Counted from the first letter of the stretch, positions 1-6,413 are shown. The stretch is DNA of 8,212 nt from JAWUWD01 sp034112085 (GCA_034112085.1 JAWUWD010000119.1:1-8212), one strand, 5' to 3'. Program-made: numbers and translations. The notes: generated by a model from the sequence alone, not told the origin.

Positions 1-177
1 GTCGTGTAATTTTCGTCCTTTATTTGTTCTTTCGGCCGACATCCGAGAGACTTGCTCCGCATCTCTTGCGTACATCAGAACTGGGCTGTTTTTTGCTAAA
101 ATATTGGCAATGGACGTGCCAAAACTACCAGAGCCTATAACGCCAATTGATTTGTTAGAAGTGCTTTTCGAGGTCAT
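1..177 (-). CDS. gpsA: NAD(P)H-dependent glycerol-3-phosphate dehydrogenase, N-terminal 59 residues (runs off window)
   Basis: The first 59 codons of a minus-strand gene are visible and the rest lies outside the window. GpsA enzymes are cytoplasmic and reduce dihydroxyacetone phosphate to sn-glycerol-3-phosphate, the backbone for phospholipids. Seen here: a short polar leader (MTSKSTSNKS), then a beta strand and the dinucleotide-binding loop IGVIGSGSFGTSIANIL, with Gly15, Gly17 and Gly20 forming the GxGxxG motif. The next strand, VLMYARD, is followed by an alpha-helical stretch containing ERTN, all in the spacing usual for the GpsA N-terminal Rossmann fold. The ATG at 175-177 lies inside the end of the upstream acyltransferase gene, giving a 23-base overlap in another frame and suggesting translational coupling. 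The neighbour uses the product of this enzyme, which supports the call. Another NAD-binding dehydrogenase is possible from so short a piece but less likely. Confidence 0.85.
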   Translation of the reverse strand, partial: MTSKSTSNKSIGVIGSGSFGTSIANILAKNSPVLMYARDAEQVSRMSAERTNKGRKLHD

Positions 178-1834
178 AACCTTCCATTCTATTGTGGTAA
201 AAATATAACGTATTGATATTCTGTGTTATGATCAAACCTCTTCTTCTACTTTTAAGTAAAGGCCTTTTATCATGATACATGCCCACATTATTGATCCCAG
301 ATTTGATCATTCGATCCAGGTCTTCGTGTAAATGCGGTGCAGTAGTTAATTCTCCCTTTATTTCTAGCGTAAATATCTCCTTGCGAATTCTCTCAACTTC
401 TTTTTTGAAGTACTCGTATTCTATTGTCAGATCTTCTTCTGGTATTCTCAAGAAATTGTACAAGTCTAATTTTTCATGCCTTTTTCTAAGAATTTGATAC
501 GCCACAAAAGCAACCAAATGACTTGCGAATACACGATTAATTTTGTGATATTCTTTTACAATTGCCTTGCTAAGCATTCGGGTATACTCGGTCTCGCGCT
601 GCTTGTTTCCAGTTACTTCTCCTTCTGTAATGAAATAATCTCTGGTATTTATTTTTCTACCTTGTGTGTCTTGACTATGTCCATCAGTATCTACTTTATT
701 TCCTAGAATGTCCATTGCTCCACCTATAGATATCGCTATGTCAGATCCTTTTGCAAAAAACTTAAATAGAAATTTGACTATTTTATAAGAAGTTGAGAGG
801 TGATCATTCTCTACATAATATCTTTCCTGTCCTTTCCGTTTTAAATATTCATTGATCAATACAGGAGCTTCAAGTACGTAATTGTAATTGATAGTAACTG
901 GGACAATGTATATTTTACCTTCTGTTTCATTGTTGCCATTGGCGTATAATGAACGCTGTGCTTCCATTGCACTGCCAAGAAGCCCTAGTTTAAGTTGACT
1001 TTCTATTTTACCTGATCGAGAACGTGTTCCTCCAGGAAAAAATAGACTATGCGCCCCTTGTTGAAGAGCTAGTTTGGAATAGGTTTTGAGCGTTTCTATG
1101 TAGGCTAGATTTTTCTTTCGTCTATCCACCTTGTAAGCACCAAGGCTATTCATGAAATAAGCAATTATCCTAATGTTGAATAGGTTAAGACCTGCTCCAT
1201 AGATGAATGGTGGAAGTCCTAAAATATGGATAATCCAGCCTATCAAGATTGAATCAAGATTACTAAAATGTGTAGGTACTAGAATGACGGTACCTTTACT
1301 GGCAAGGGAACGCAACTGTTCTACTTCACCGGTTATTTGAATCTTATCCTGTAACGAATATTTGTTTCGAAAAAGGCCACTGACAGTCTTCAGGCGAGAA
1401 GCATTTAGTAATCTCCCAAAGCCAAATTTGACCAATTCTCTAGTGACTCGATACCTACTAGGTTTAAAGTTACCAGATATTTCCCCGGCATATCTAGCGA
1501 TGATATCACGAAGAATTTTGTCTTCATCGTCATCGTCATCATTTGCCACATTGACAAGGCGCGTTTTTATGTTGTCCCAAAACTTCTTTTCATCTTTTGG
1601 ATCTACCTTCCAAGGATTTCGCTTCACTCTTAATCGTTCACGATATAGGGTGGTTTCGAGTTCTTCGATCAAAGCTGATTTACTAGATCTTAGATTTTTT
1701 ATTTTTTGAAAACTCTCCTCAGTTACTTGTTCGAGGAATGCTTTGCGGTTTTTACTTAGCAGCACAACCGGCCATTCTTTCGACTTCCGTATTATTGGTG
1801 CGTATTTCTTATTTAAATTTTTATCCTTCTCCAT
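155..1834 (-). CDS. PlsB-type glycerol-3-phosphate 1-O-acyltransferase (lysophospholipid acyltransferase superfamily)
   Basis: A 559-residue protein with a central acyltransferase core. Block I is VPTHFSNLD (catalytic His189 and Asp194, HX4D). Block II is YGAGLNLF...LGAYKVDRR (about 212-239), block III is FFPGGTRSRSG (265-275), and block IV is IYIVPVTINYNY (308-319). The GAGxNL/LGAxxxxRR form of block II resembles PlsB and related GPATs more than PlsC. Such enzymes acylate sn-glycerol-3-phosphate at position 1, at the inner membrane face. There are about 180 residues before the core and a long, charged C-terminal part. The protein is shorter than E. coli PlsB (about 800 residues). An Asp/Glu tract sits at 99-105. 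The usual Glu of block III is Gly268 here. gpsA starts inside its last codons, so both genes for making and acylating glycerol-3-phosphate are joined. The start is ATG; 90 bases separate it from msrA upstream. Acyl donor (acyl-CoA or acyl-ACP) cannot be told. Confidence 0.8.
   Translation of the reverse strand: MEKDKNLNKKYAPIIRKSKEWPVVLLSKNRKAFLEQVTEESFQKIKNLRSSKSALIEELETTLYRERLRVKRNPWKVDPKDEKKFWDNIKTRLVNVANDDDDDEDKILRDIIARYAGEISGNFKPSRYRVTRELVKFGFGRLLNASRLKTVSGLFRNKYSLQDKIQITGEVEQLRSLASKGTVILVPTHFSNLDSILIGWIIHILGLPPFIYGAGLNLFNIRIIAYFMNSLGAYKVDRRKKNLAYIETLKTYSKLALQQGAHSLFFPGGTRSRSGKIESQLKLGLLGSAMEAQRSLYANGNNETEGKIYIVPVTINYNYVLEAPVLINEYLKRKGQERYYVENDHLSTSYKIVKFLFKFFAKGSDIAISIGGAMDILGNKVDTDGHSQDTQGRKINTRDYFITEGEVTGNKQRETEYTRMLSKAIVKEYHKINRVFASHLVAFVAYQILRKRHEKLDLYNFLRIPEEDLTIEYEYFKKEVERIRKEIFTLEIKGELTTAPHLHEDLDRMIKSGINNVGMYHDKRPLLKSRRRGLIITQNINTLYFYHNRMEGYDLEKHF
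1524..1541. repeat. Short hexanucleotide tandem repeat encoding an Asp-rich tract
   Basis: Three copies of the 6-mer TCATCG lie in tandem, the last ending in A instead of G. On the coding strand they encode part of the Asp/Glu run at residues 99-105 of the acyltransferase. Length changes in units of six would keep the reading frame, adding or removing two acidic residues. The repeat is too short to be a strong phase-variation candidate. Confidence 0.4.
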
Positions 1835-1924
1835 TAAAGCCGTTTATAGAAATCGGTTCTTAAAGATAATCAAAGGAAAATGATAGGGAATGATTTATTG
1901 ACTTTAATTGATAAGAGGTCAATC

Positions 1925-2416
1925 TTAAAGTTTGTCAGCATTGACGTGCTTAGAAAATTTCTGTGTCAGTAACTTAATTTTTGGGTTGATATAAGTCTGA
2001 CAAAAAGGCTTGTCTGGATTATTCTGATAGTAATTCAGAAAGTTTTCTTCATTGAGTTTGAAGCTGTTGAAAGGAATGGTTTTTGTGATAATAGGACTAT
2101 CAAAGTCATCTTGAATAGACGATATAGACGTTTTAACTTCAACAACTTGCTGAGTTTTAAAAGTGTATATAGCAGACCTATACTTATTTCTCATCGTATG
2201 ATCAGACGTACAGCTATGTGTGTGAAGATGCACTGATATCAATGTTGGCAAGTCGATAAGATCTCTGTCGAAATGAACAATTACACCTTCGGAAAAAGAG
2301 CTATCATCATTTGTTGAAGCCAACCACCCTTGATCTACTTTGAGAACACCTTTCAACGATTGAAAAACACCTTCGGTGCACCAATGACATCCTCCTCCAA
2401 GGCCAATTTTATCCAT
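1925..2416 (-). CDS. msrA: Peptide-methionine (S)-S-oxide reductase, MsrA family, divergent
   Basis: A 163-residue protein with the MsrA active-site signature near the N-terminus, GGGCHWCTEGVFQ, where Cys10 aligns with the catalytic nucleophile. MsrA reduces methionine-S-sulfoxide in proteins or free amino acid, repairing oxidative damage. Other family features seen are SEGVIVHFD (Glu43, likely the conserved active-site Glu), KYRSAIY (79-84 and the residue before) and a C-terminal FCQTYINPK segment. Cys139 in that segment could be the resolving cysteine. There is no signal peptide, so it is probably cytoplasmic. Two things differ from the usual family: the aromatic after the nucleophile is His11 rather than Phe, and the DxGxQYRS stretch reads TMRNKYRS, so its conserved Asp is Thr74. 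It starts 14 bases after the upstream membrane-protein gene, implying co-transcription. The ATG start lies only nine residues before the active-site Cys, a short but known arrangement. Confidence 0.82.
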   Translation of the reverse strand: MDKIGLGGGCHWCTEGVFQSLKGVLKVDQGWLASTNDDSSFSEGVIVHFDRDLIDLPTLISVHLHTHSCTSDHTMRNKYRSAIYTFKTQQVVEVKTSISSIQDDFDSPIITKTIPFNSFKLNEENFLNYYQNNPDKPFCQTYINPKIKLLTQKFSKHVNADKL

Positions 2417-2430
2417 TTTTGTAGCCTGGA

Positions 2431-3105
2431 TTAGTTAGCTAAAGCTAAATGTGATGTTTCGATTCGCCCAAAAATATAAGGCACTACCTTATTTGAAGCT
2501 TCATCTAGCTGGTAATTTATAGCATTAGACACTTCCTCTGGACTAATTACTATAGCCTTACCATCAATTATGTGAGGTTCCGTCTCGAGCTTAAGTCCAG
2601 AATCAGGAGTATCAATAAAACCGTTCGTTAAATTGGCTTGCCAAGCTTCTTCTGAAAGGGGCAAGTAATAGGTAATATTCTTGCTCTTGCCTAATGTGAA
2701 GTATTCATTGACCATGGCGACAAACCCTTCTAATTGTGGAGTAGGTTCATTTATGAAAATGTCATATTCTTTAAGCTTTGTGGCAATCGTAATTGTTTTG
2801 CTACCAATCCATCCATAGTAAAATAGTAGCATGCCTGCCATGCCGACTATCATCGCTACCCAGATGTTGATCAAAAAATTGAATCCGGCTATTAAAAATA
2901 ATGAGCCAGTAATACCCCCTACTACTAATGGAAACAACAAACGCTTTTGTTTGAACAACAGAGCGTTGACCTGATCCAACTCGAACGAGTATGATTTACC
3001 TTTTCTTTTGATATAGACATGTTCATTTGAAAGAGAACATTTGTTAAGCTCGTCATCGTCTTTTTCTATGTAGCAAATGGCTAGTATGTGTGAATAATGT
3101 TGCAA
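2431..3105 (-). CDS. Two-helix membrane protein of unknown function (TTG start)
   Basis: I do not recognise a named family for this 224-residue protein. Residues 1-52 are soluble and include a strand-rich piece (EHVYIKRKGKSYSF). Two hydrophobic segments follow at about 56-77 and 80-99, forming a membrane hairpin. Residues 101-117 return to strands (GSKTITIATKLKEYDIFI), and the rest is a soluble domain without cysteines. The strand, hairpin, strand layout recalls bacterial PH-like membrane proteins, and the C-terminal pattern (YYLPLSEEAW..., then VPYIFGRI) faintly recalls DUF952-type domains; both are guesses. The reading frame has a TAA two codons upstream of TTG at 3103-3105 and no ATG until the second hydrophobic segment, so TTG is the best start although weakly supported. 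It lies 14 bases upstream of msrA, so a link to oxidative stress or envelope state is possible but untested. Confidence 0.65.
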   Translation of the reverse strand: MQHYSHILAICYIEKDDDELNKCSLSNEHVYIKRKGKSYSFELDQVNALLFKQKRLLFPLVVGGITGSLFLIAGFNFLINIWVAMIVGMAGMLLFYYGWIGSKTITIATKLKEYDIFINEPTPQLEGFVAMVNEYFTLGKSKNITYYLPLSEEAWQANLTNGFIDTPDSGLKLETEPHIIDGKAIVISPEEVSNAINYQLDEASNKVVPYIFGRIETSHLALAN

Positions 3106-3214
3106 ATGTTATGAGTTTATTCTGATCAGAGAGTAGAACGTAAAGTTGATTAAAATAATTCTTAAATTATGATCATCTTTTCTAAGAGGGTTAATGAATG
3201 TCGCATTTTTGGCT

Positions 3215-3715
3215 TTAATACACTTTCTCCCCTTTTTTTAACCAAATTCCCCAAGCCTTATTAAATGCATGGACTCTTTCAGTTGAGGAGTTTTTGTCAA
3301 CGACTTCAAAGCCTTGATTCTTCCATTCAAAAATACCTCCATAGAGATTGGAGACATTAGTATATCCATGCTCGATCAACTTTTCAGCTACCTTTTCACT
3401 ACGATATCCTACAGAACAATAGACAATGATTGGGCTATTCTTTTCTACATTTGTTAATGAGCTAATTTCAAAGTCATCATATCCAACTGGTAAGGCATTT
3501 TCAATATGACTTACTCCGTATTCGTGAGGTTCTCTGGCATCTAGGAATATTGTGTTTTCTACTAATACTGAAGCTTCTTGGACCGATATCTCTTGCACAC
3601 TATGGCTTAGTAGAGTATTTAAAAGTGTAGAATACGCCTTACTCTTCACTTGTCCTGCGGCACCAAATGAAAGCAAAGTAAATGGGAATAGTAGGATACT
3701 TATCAGTTTCTTCAT
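3215..3715 (-). CDS. Exported single-domain rhodanese-like protein
   Basis: A 166-residue protein when started at the ATG at 3713-3715. An in-frame ATG at 3751 would add 12 residues, but the chosen start puts the Lys-Lys plus hydrophobic stretch (MKKLISILLFPFTLLSFGAAG) at the very N-terminus as a normal Sec signal peptide, likely cut near residues 20-21. No cysteine follows the cut, so it is not a lipoprotein; a periplasmic location is expected. The rhodanese fold is clear: FLDAREPHEY (Asp59, Arg61), then the active-site loop CSVGYRS with Cys100, then GGIFEWKNQGFEVV closing the domain, and a C-terminal extension of about 25 residues. Rhodaneses carry sulfur as a cysteine persulfide; the donor and acceptor here are unknown. 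It follows the MFS gene by 69 bases (33 from the longer start) and may share its transcript. Confidence 0.82.
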   Translation of the reverse strand: MKKLISILLFPFTLLSFGAAGQVKSKAYSTLLNTLLSHSVQEISVQEASVLVENTIFLDAREPHEYGVSHIENALPVGYDDFEISSLTNVEKNSPIIVYCSVGYRSEKVAEKLIEHGYTNVSNLYGGIFEWKNQGFEVVDKNSSTERVHAFNKAWGIWLKKGEKVY

Positions 3716-3784
3716 GTCAATCTTTAGCTTATACCCAAGTACGCAAATCATACCGAGGTCTAATAATTAAATGTAGAATTTCAA

Positions 3785-4963
3785 TTAAACATTAGCCACA
3801 CGTTTCTTCTGATATAATGTCAATAATCCTAATAACGGCCCAATGGCCAAAACGATATACAAATTCTCTGGATCGAGAATGTTCTTGAGTATGTTTAGTA
3901 ATTGAATACTAATAATAGTAATTGAAAAACCAATACAATTGACGATTGTCAAGGCTGTTCCTTTAGTTTCTGGCGTAGCATTTTGAGCTACTAAAGTAGA
4001 AATTAAAGGAGAATCAGCGATTACTACAAGTCCCCAGAAGATGAGGAAGGCGATAAATAAGGATGAATTCAATTGGAATGCCAATGGAGACAATAAACAA
4101 CAAGTTCCAGAAAGGAGTAAGGCCATCACTGCAGTCTGTTTGGTCCCCAATCTTATAGAGAGATATCCACCGGCCACACAAGCTAATCCACCCAGACCAA
4201 TAACTAAAAAGGACAATGAAGCAATGTCAAACTCAATACTAGGATGCAATGTATTGTAGGTGGTAAGTATCACAGGAACAAATGCCCAGAAAGCATAGAG
4301 TTCCCACATGTGACCAAAGTAGCCAAAGGCAGCTGACCGAAAGGGTTTGTTTTTAAAGATATTGAAGATGACTTTGAAGTTAGTTTGTTGACCAGGAGTT
4401 CGATGTGGGCCATCTGGCACAAAGAGGGCAATAGATAATCCACCAATTACAGCGATTGTAGAAGTTGTGATCAATACCATTATCCAAGGTGTGCTATCTG
4501 AAATACCCTTCAGCAGATGAGGGAAAGCAGTACCTACTACCAATGCGCCTACCAAATAGCCTAGGGATTTCCCAAGTCCTTTATCATAATAGTCAGCCGC
4601 AATTTTCATCCCTACGGGATAGATTCCTGCTAGAAAAAAACCGGTTAGAAACCTTAGACTCAGTAATGAAGTCATCGTATTATATTCAACGATAGTACCC
4701 AAATTGAAAGCAGCGGCTAGGGTAGCACTTACTAAGAATACCCTAGAAGGGGAGAAGCGATCAGCTATCGCCAATAATGCAAAGACCAAAGTTCCTGCAA
4801 TGAATCCAAACTGGACTGCGGAAGTGAGGTGACTTAGCGCACTACTGTCTAACCCAAATGCTATTGATAAATCATCCATTATAGCATTGCCGGCAAACCA
4901 TAAGGAAGTACAGCAAAACTGTGCAATAACTATAATCGGAAGAATTCTTTTCGGGATGCTCAT
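3785..4963 (-). CDS. Major facilitator superfamily (MFS) transporter, substrate unknown
   Basis: A very hydrophobic protein of 392 residues, fitting the 12-helix MFS length. The loop after the second helix reads ADRFSPSR (67-74), a degenerate form of MFS motif A with Asp68 and Arg69. Helices 4-5 carry YPVGMKIAADYY and GYLVGALVVGTAFPHL, a glycine-rich stretch shared by a subgroup of bacterial MFS proteins. A central hydrophilic loop (about 183-210) divides the two six-helix halves. It acts in the inner membrane as a proton- or solute-coupled carrier; the sequence does not show the substrate or direction. The ATG at 4961-4963 shares ATGA with the stop codon of the upstream GNAT gene, the classic sign of translational coupling. 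An in-frame ATG at 4993 would add 10 polar residues and give a 34-base overlap, so I prefer the shorter form. Confidence 0.85.
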   Translation of the reverse strand: MSIPKRILPIIVIAQFCCTSLWFAGNAIMDDLSIAFGLDSSALSHLTSAVQFGFIAGTLVFALLAIADRFSPSRVFLVSATLAAAFNLGTIVEYNTMTSLLSLRFLTGFFLAGIYPVGMKIAADYYDKGLGKSLGYLVGALVVGTAFPHLLKGISDSTPWIMVLITTSTIAVIGGLSIALFVPDGPHRTPGQQTNFKVIFNIFKNKPFRSAAFGYFGHMWELYAFWAFVPVILTTYNTLHPSIEFDIASLSFLVIGLGGLACVAGGYLSIRLGTKQTAVMALLLSGTCCLLSPLAFQLNSSLFIAFLIFWGLVVIADSPLISTLVAQNATPETKGTALTIVNCIGFSITIISIQLLNILKNILDPENLYIVLAIGPLLGLLTLYQKKRVANV

Positions 4964-5430
4964 TGACTTTTCTTCCAACTCATTTTCACACAAGAGAGTT
5001 GACCAACTTCTAGCCGGGTATCTGATGTCAATTCAAAACCATTTTTTAAATAGAAATTGACTGGTGAAATATAGGACTTGCCATCTAGTCGAAAGTCATC
5101 ATTATGATCGATTACCCATCCGCTAACTTGATTAAAGCGTGTTTTTAATTGCGTCAACAGTTGTGAACCTACACCCTTGCCATGTATAGACTTATCAAGG
5201 AGCATGGCAAACCATCGCCCATTCTCTCGATCGAAATCGGCAAACCAACCCACTATTCGATTAGAATCATTAAGTGTCAATGTGTAAACGACATTATCCA
5301 ACGTCCCTAGATACTTATCTAAGCTTTCCACTGTATCATGTGAGATATGAGCTGGGGATACACTATTCCAGAGCTTGAAGATTTCCTCCTTTTGAGGAGG
5401 AGTGAGTGAAGAGGTTTTAATGGTTGTCAT
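4960..5430 (-). CDS. GNAT-family N-acetyltransferase
   Basis: A 156-residue cytoplasmic protein with a single GNAT domain. The acetyl-CoA pyrophosphate-binding motif A is seen as MLLDKSIHGKGVGSQLL, with Gly84, Gly86 and Gly88 in the loop. The first position of the usual Q/RxxGxG/A is His83 here. Motif B near the C-terminus is SPVNFYLKNGFEL (122-134), the common GNAT helix followed by NGF. A strand plus GWFADFD (about 58-67) fits the central beta sheet. Such enzymes move an acetyl group from acetyl-CoA to an amine of a small molecule or protein; the acceptor is unknown. It is the first gene of a probable operon and its TGA overlaps the MFS start by four bases. Upstream lies a 132-base divergent region with a palindrome 43-58 bases from its ATG. 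The N-terminal ATG choice is supported by the absence of coding sense upstream. Confidence 0.82.
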   Translation of the reverse strand: MTTIKTSSLTPPQKEEIFKLWNSVSPAHISHDTVESLDKYLGTLDNVVYTLTLNDSNRIVGWFADFDRENGRWFAMLLDKSIHGKGVGSQLLTQLKTRFNQVSGWVIDHNDDFRLDGKSYISPVNFYLKNGFELTSDTRLEVGQLSCVKMSWKKSQ

Positions 5431-5472
5431 TTCAGGTTCTAATATACCATACTAACTTGGAATAAATGTTTT

Positions 5473-5488
5473 AACACATTAATGTGTT
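5473..5488. promoter_or_regulatory. Perfect 16-base palindrome, candidate operator in divergent intergenic region
   Basis: AACACATTAATGTGTT is an uninterrupted perfect palindrome that ends where the flanks stop pairing. It lies between the divergent GNAT (minus) and T9SS-cargo (plus) genes, 43 bases from the GNAT start codon. Its centre is about 42 bases upstream of the TATCTTTG box of the plus-strand gene. A dimeric helix-turn-helix regulator could bind here. No regulator gene is nearby and the symmetry could be chance in AT-rich DNA. Confidence 0.35.
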
Positions 5489-5522
5489 TGTTGAAATTCT
5501 ACAATATTTATTTAAATAATCA

Positions 5523-5530
5523 TATCTTTG
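5523..5530 (+). promoter_or_regulatory. Candidate Bacteroidota -7 promoter element TATCTTTG
   Basis: TATCTTTG matches the Bacteroidota sigma-factor -7 consensus TAnnTTTG exactly. It lies 32 bases before the TTG start codon of the T9SS-cargo gene, which would leave a short leader of roughly 25 bases. A matching TTG -33 element at the usual spacing is not seen: the nearest TTTG (5487-5490) and TTG (5491-5493) are about ten bases too far upstream. It may therefore be a weak or activator-dependent promoter. Confidence 0.4.
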
Positions 5531-5562
5531 TGATTATTACGCTTTAATCAAAACGAAATACA

Positions 5563-6348
5563 TTGAAAAAGGGAGTATTATTATTAGTAAGTCTGCTATT
5601 GACCTTGTCAACTTGGGCAGGCGAAATCGTATTGGTTGGTAAGTATAAAGGCAAAGACGTTTATGTACAGAATCCTTATGATTCTGATAAGGAGACCTAT
5701 TGTACCAGTGCTGTGTTTGTGAATGATCGTAAAGTTCAAGATTATCCAGAAGCCTCGGCTTATACTATAGACTTATCTCATTTGGCTATGGGAGATTTAG
5801 TTGTTCTCCGTATTGAGCATAGTGATGACTGCAAACCTAAGGTTGTCAATCCGCATGTCCTTACCCAGGATTCAGGATTTGAATTTATGTTGGAGCAAGT
5901 CGATAATAACAGCATCTCTTGGAATACTAAAGGAGAAACTCCAGAAGGAAAGTTTATCGTTGAGCAAAAGGATTCTGTCAGCACTCAATGGAATATCATC
6001 ATAGAAGTGCCAGCAAAGGGAGCAAGTGAGTCTAACCAATATAGCATAGCACCCACACATTTTGAGGGAGAGAATCAATACCGTGTCAAATACACAGATT
6101 CAGAAGGTAAAGAGGCCTATTCTGTGAAGCTTGCTTTTACCTACACCGATGATCCAGTTCAGTTCAGTCCTAAAACTAAAGTAACTTCCAAGATTAAGTT
6201 GTCACGGGCAATCCCTTATAGTATCACTGATATGAATGGTAATACTGTCAAAGAAGGACAGGGGAAAGTGATCATGGTACAAGACCTCAAGAGGGGACTT
6301 TACTTCCTCAATATCCAGAACCGCTCAGAACGGTTTATTAAGCAGTAA
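5563..6348 (+). CDS. Secreted protein with T9SS type A C-terminal sorting domain (TTG start)
   Basis: A 261-residue protein. Residues 1-19 (MKKGVLLLVSLLLTLSTWA) form a Sec signal peptide. The mature N-terminal domain (about 21-100) contains GKYKGKDVYVQNP and two cysteines, Cys47 and Cys90, which could form a disulfide outside the cytoplasm. Residues about 105-195 look like an Ig/fibronectin-like beta sandwich (ISWNTKGETPEGKFIVEQ, then NQYRVKYTDSEGKEAYSV), common next to T9SS tails. The final 45 residues (YSITDMNGNTVKEG..., LKRGLYFLNIQ..., ending RFIKQ) fit the type A Por sorting domain, which directs export across the outer membrane and surface anchoring or release. No catalytic motif is seen, so the role is unknown. 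The start must be TTG: an in-frame TAA lies at 5545-5547 with no ATG or GTG between, and the signal peptide begins right at the TTG. It is transcribed alone, convergent with aspS. Confidence 0.82.
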   Translation: MKKGVLLLVSLLLTLSTWAGEIVLVGKYKGKDVYVQNPYDSDKETYCTSAVFVNDRKVQDYPEASAYTIDLSHLAMGDLVVLRIEHSDDCKPKVVNPHVLTQDSGFEFMLEQVDNNSISWNTKGETPEGKFIVEQKDSVSTQWNIIIEVPAKGASESNQYSIAPTHFEGENQYRVKYTDSEGKEAYSVKLAFTYTDDPVQFSPKTKVTSKIKLSRAIPYSITDMNGNTVKEGQGKVIMVQDLKRGLYFLNIQNRSERFIKQ

Positions 6349-6413
6349 CATTTCTCACATGCTTTCCCGCACTTTTCGCGTTGTCTCCTAAATCAAATCT
6401 ACTTATTTCAGGA

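Noticed and set aside
1362..1709. A 115-codon open frame on the plus strand.
   Set aside because: It lies wholly within the acyltransferase gene on the opposite strand, has low-complexity Ser runs from the reverse of the Asp tract, and shows no domain.
1861..1868. TATCTTTA on the minus strand, 26 bases upstream of the acyltransferase start, one mismatch from TAnnTTTG.
   Set aside because: The last base differs from consensus and no -33 element is present at normal spacing; too weak to list as a promoter.
3121..3130. Perfect 10-base palindrome TCTGATCAGA just upstream of the TTG-started membrane-protein gene.
   Set aside because: Several palindromes of this size are expected by chance in 8 kb, and no promoter element accompanies it.
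3155..3170. Inverted repeat ATAATT-CTTA-AATTAT in the gap after the rhodanese gene.
   Set aside because: The stem is made only of A-T pairs in AT-rich DNA, so it would be unstable and is likely chance; there is no G-C core as in a terminator.
3772..3784. TGTAGAATTTCAA upstream of the rhodanese gene is the reverse complement of TTGAAATTCTACA at 5491-5503 upstream of the T9SS-cargo gene.
   Set aside because: About one shared 13-mer is expected by chance within a window this long when both strands are compared, and the downstream contexts do not match a common promoter.
6319..6335. AACCG-CTCAGAA-CGGTT hairpin at the end of the T9SS-cargo gene.
   Set aside because: It is a five-pair stem inside coding sequence with no T-tract after it; not a convincing terminator.
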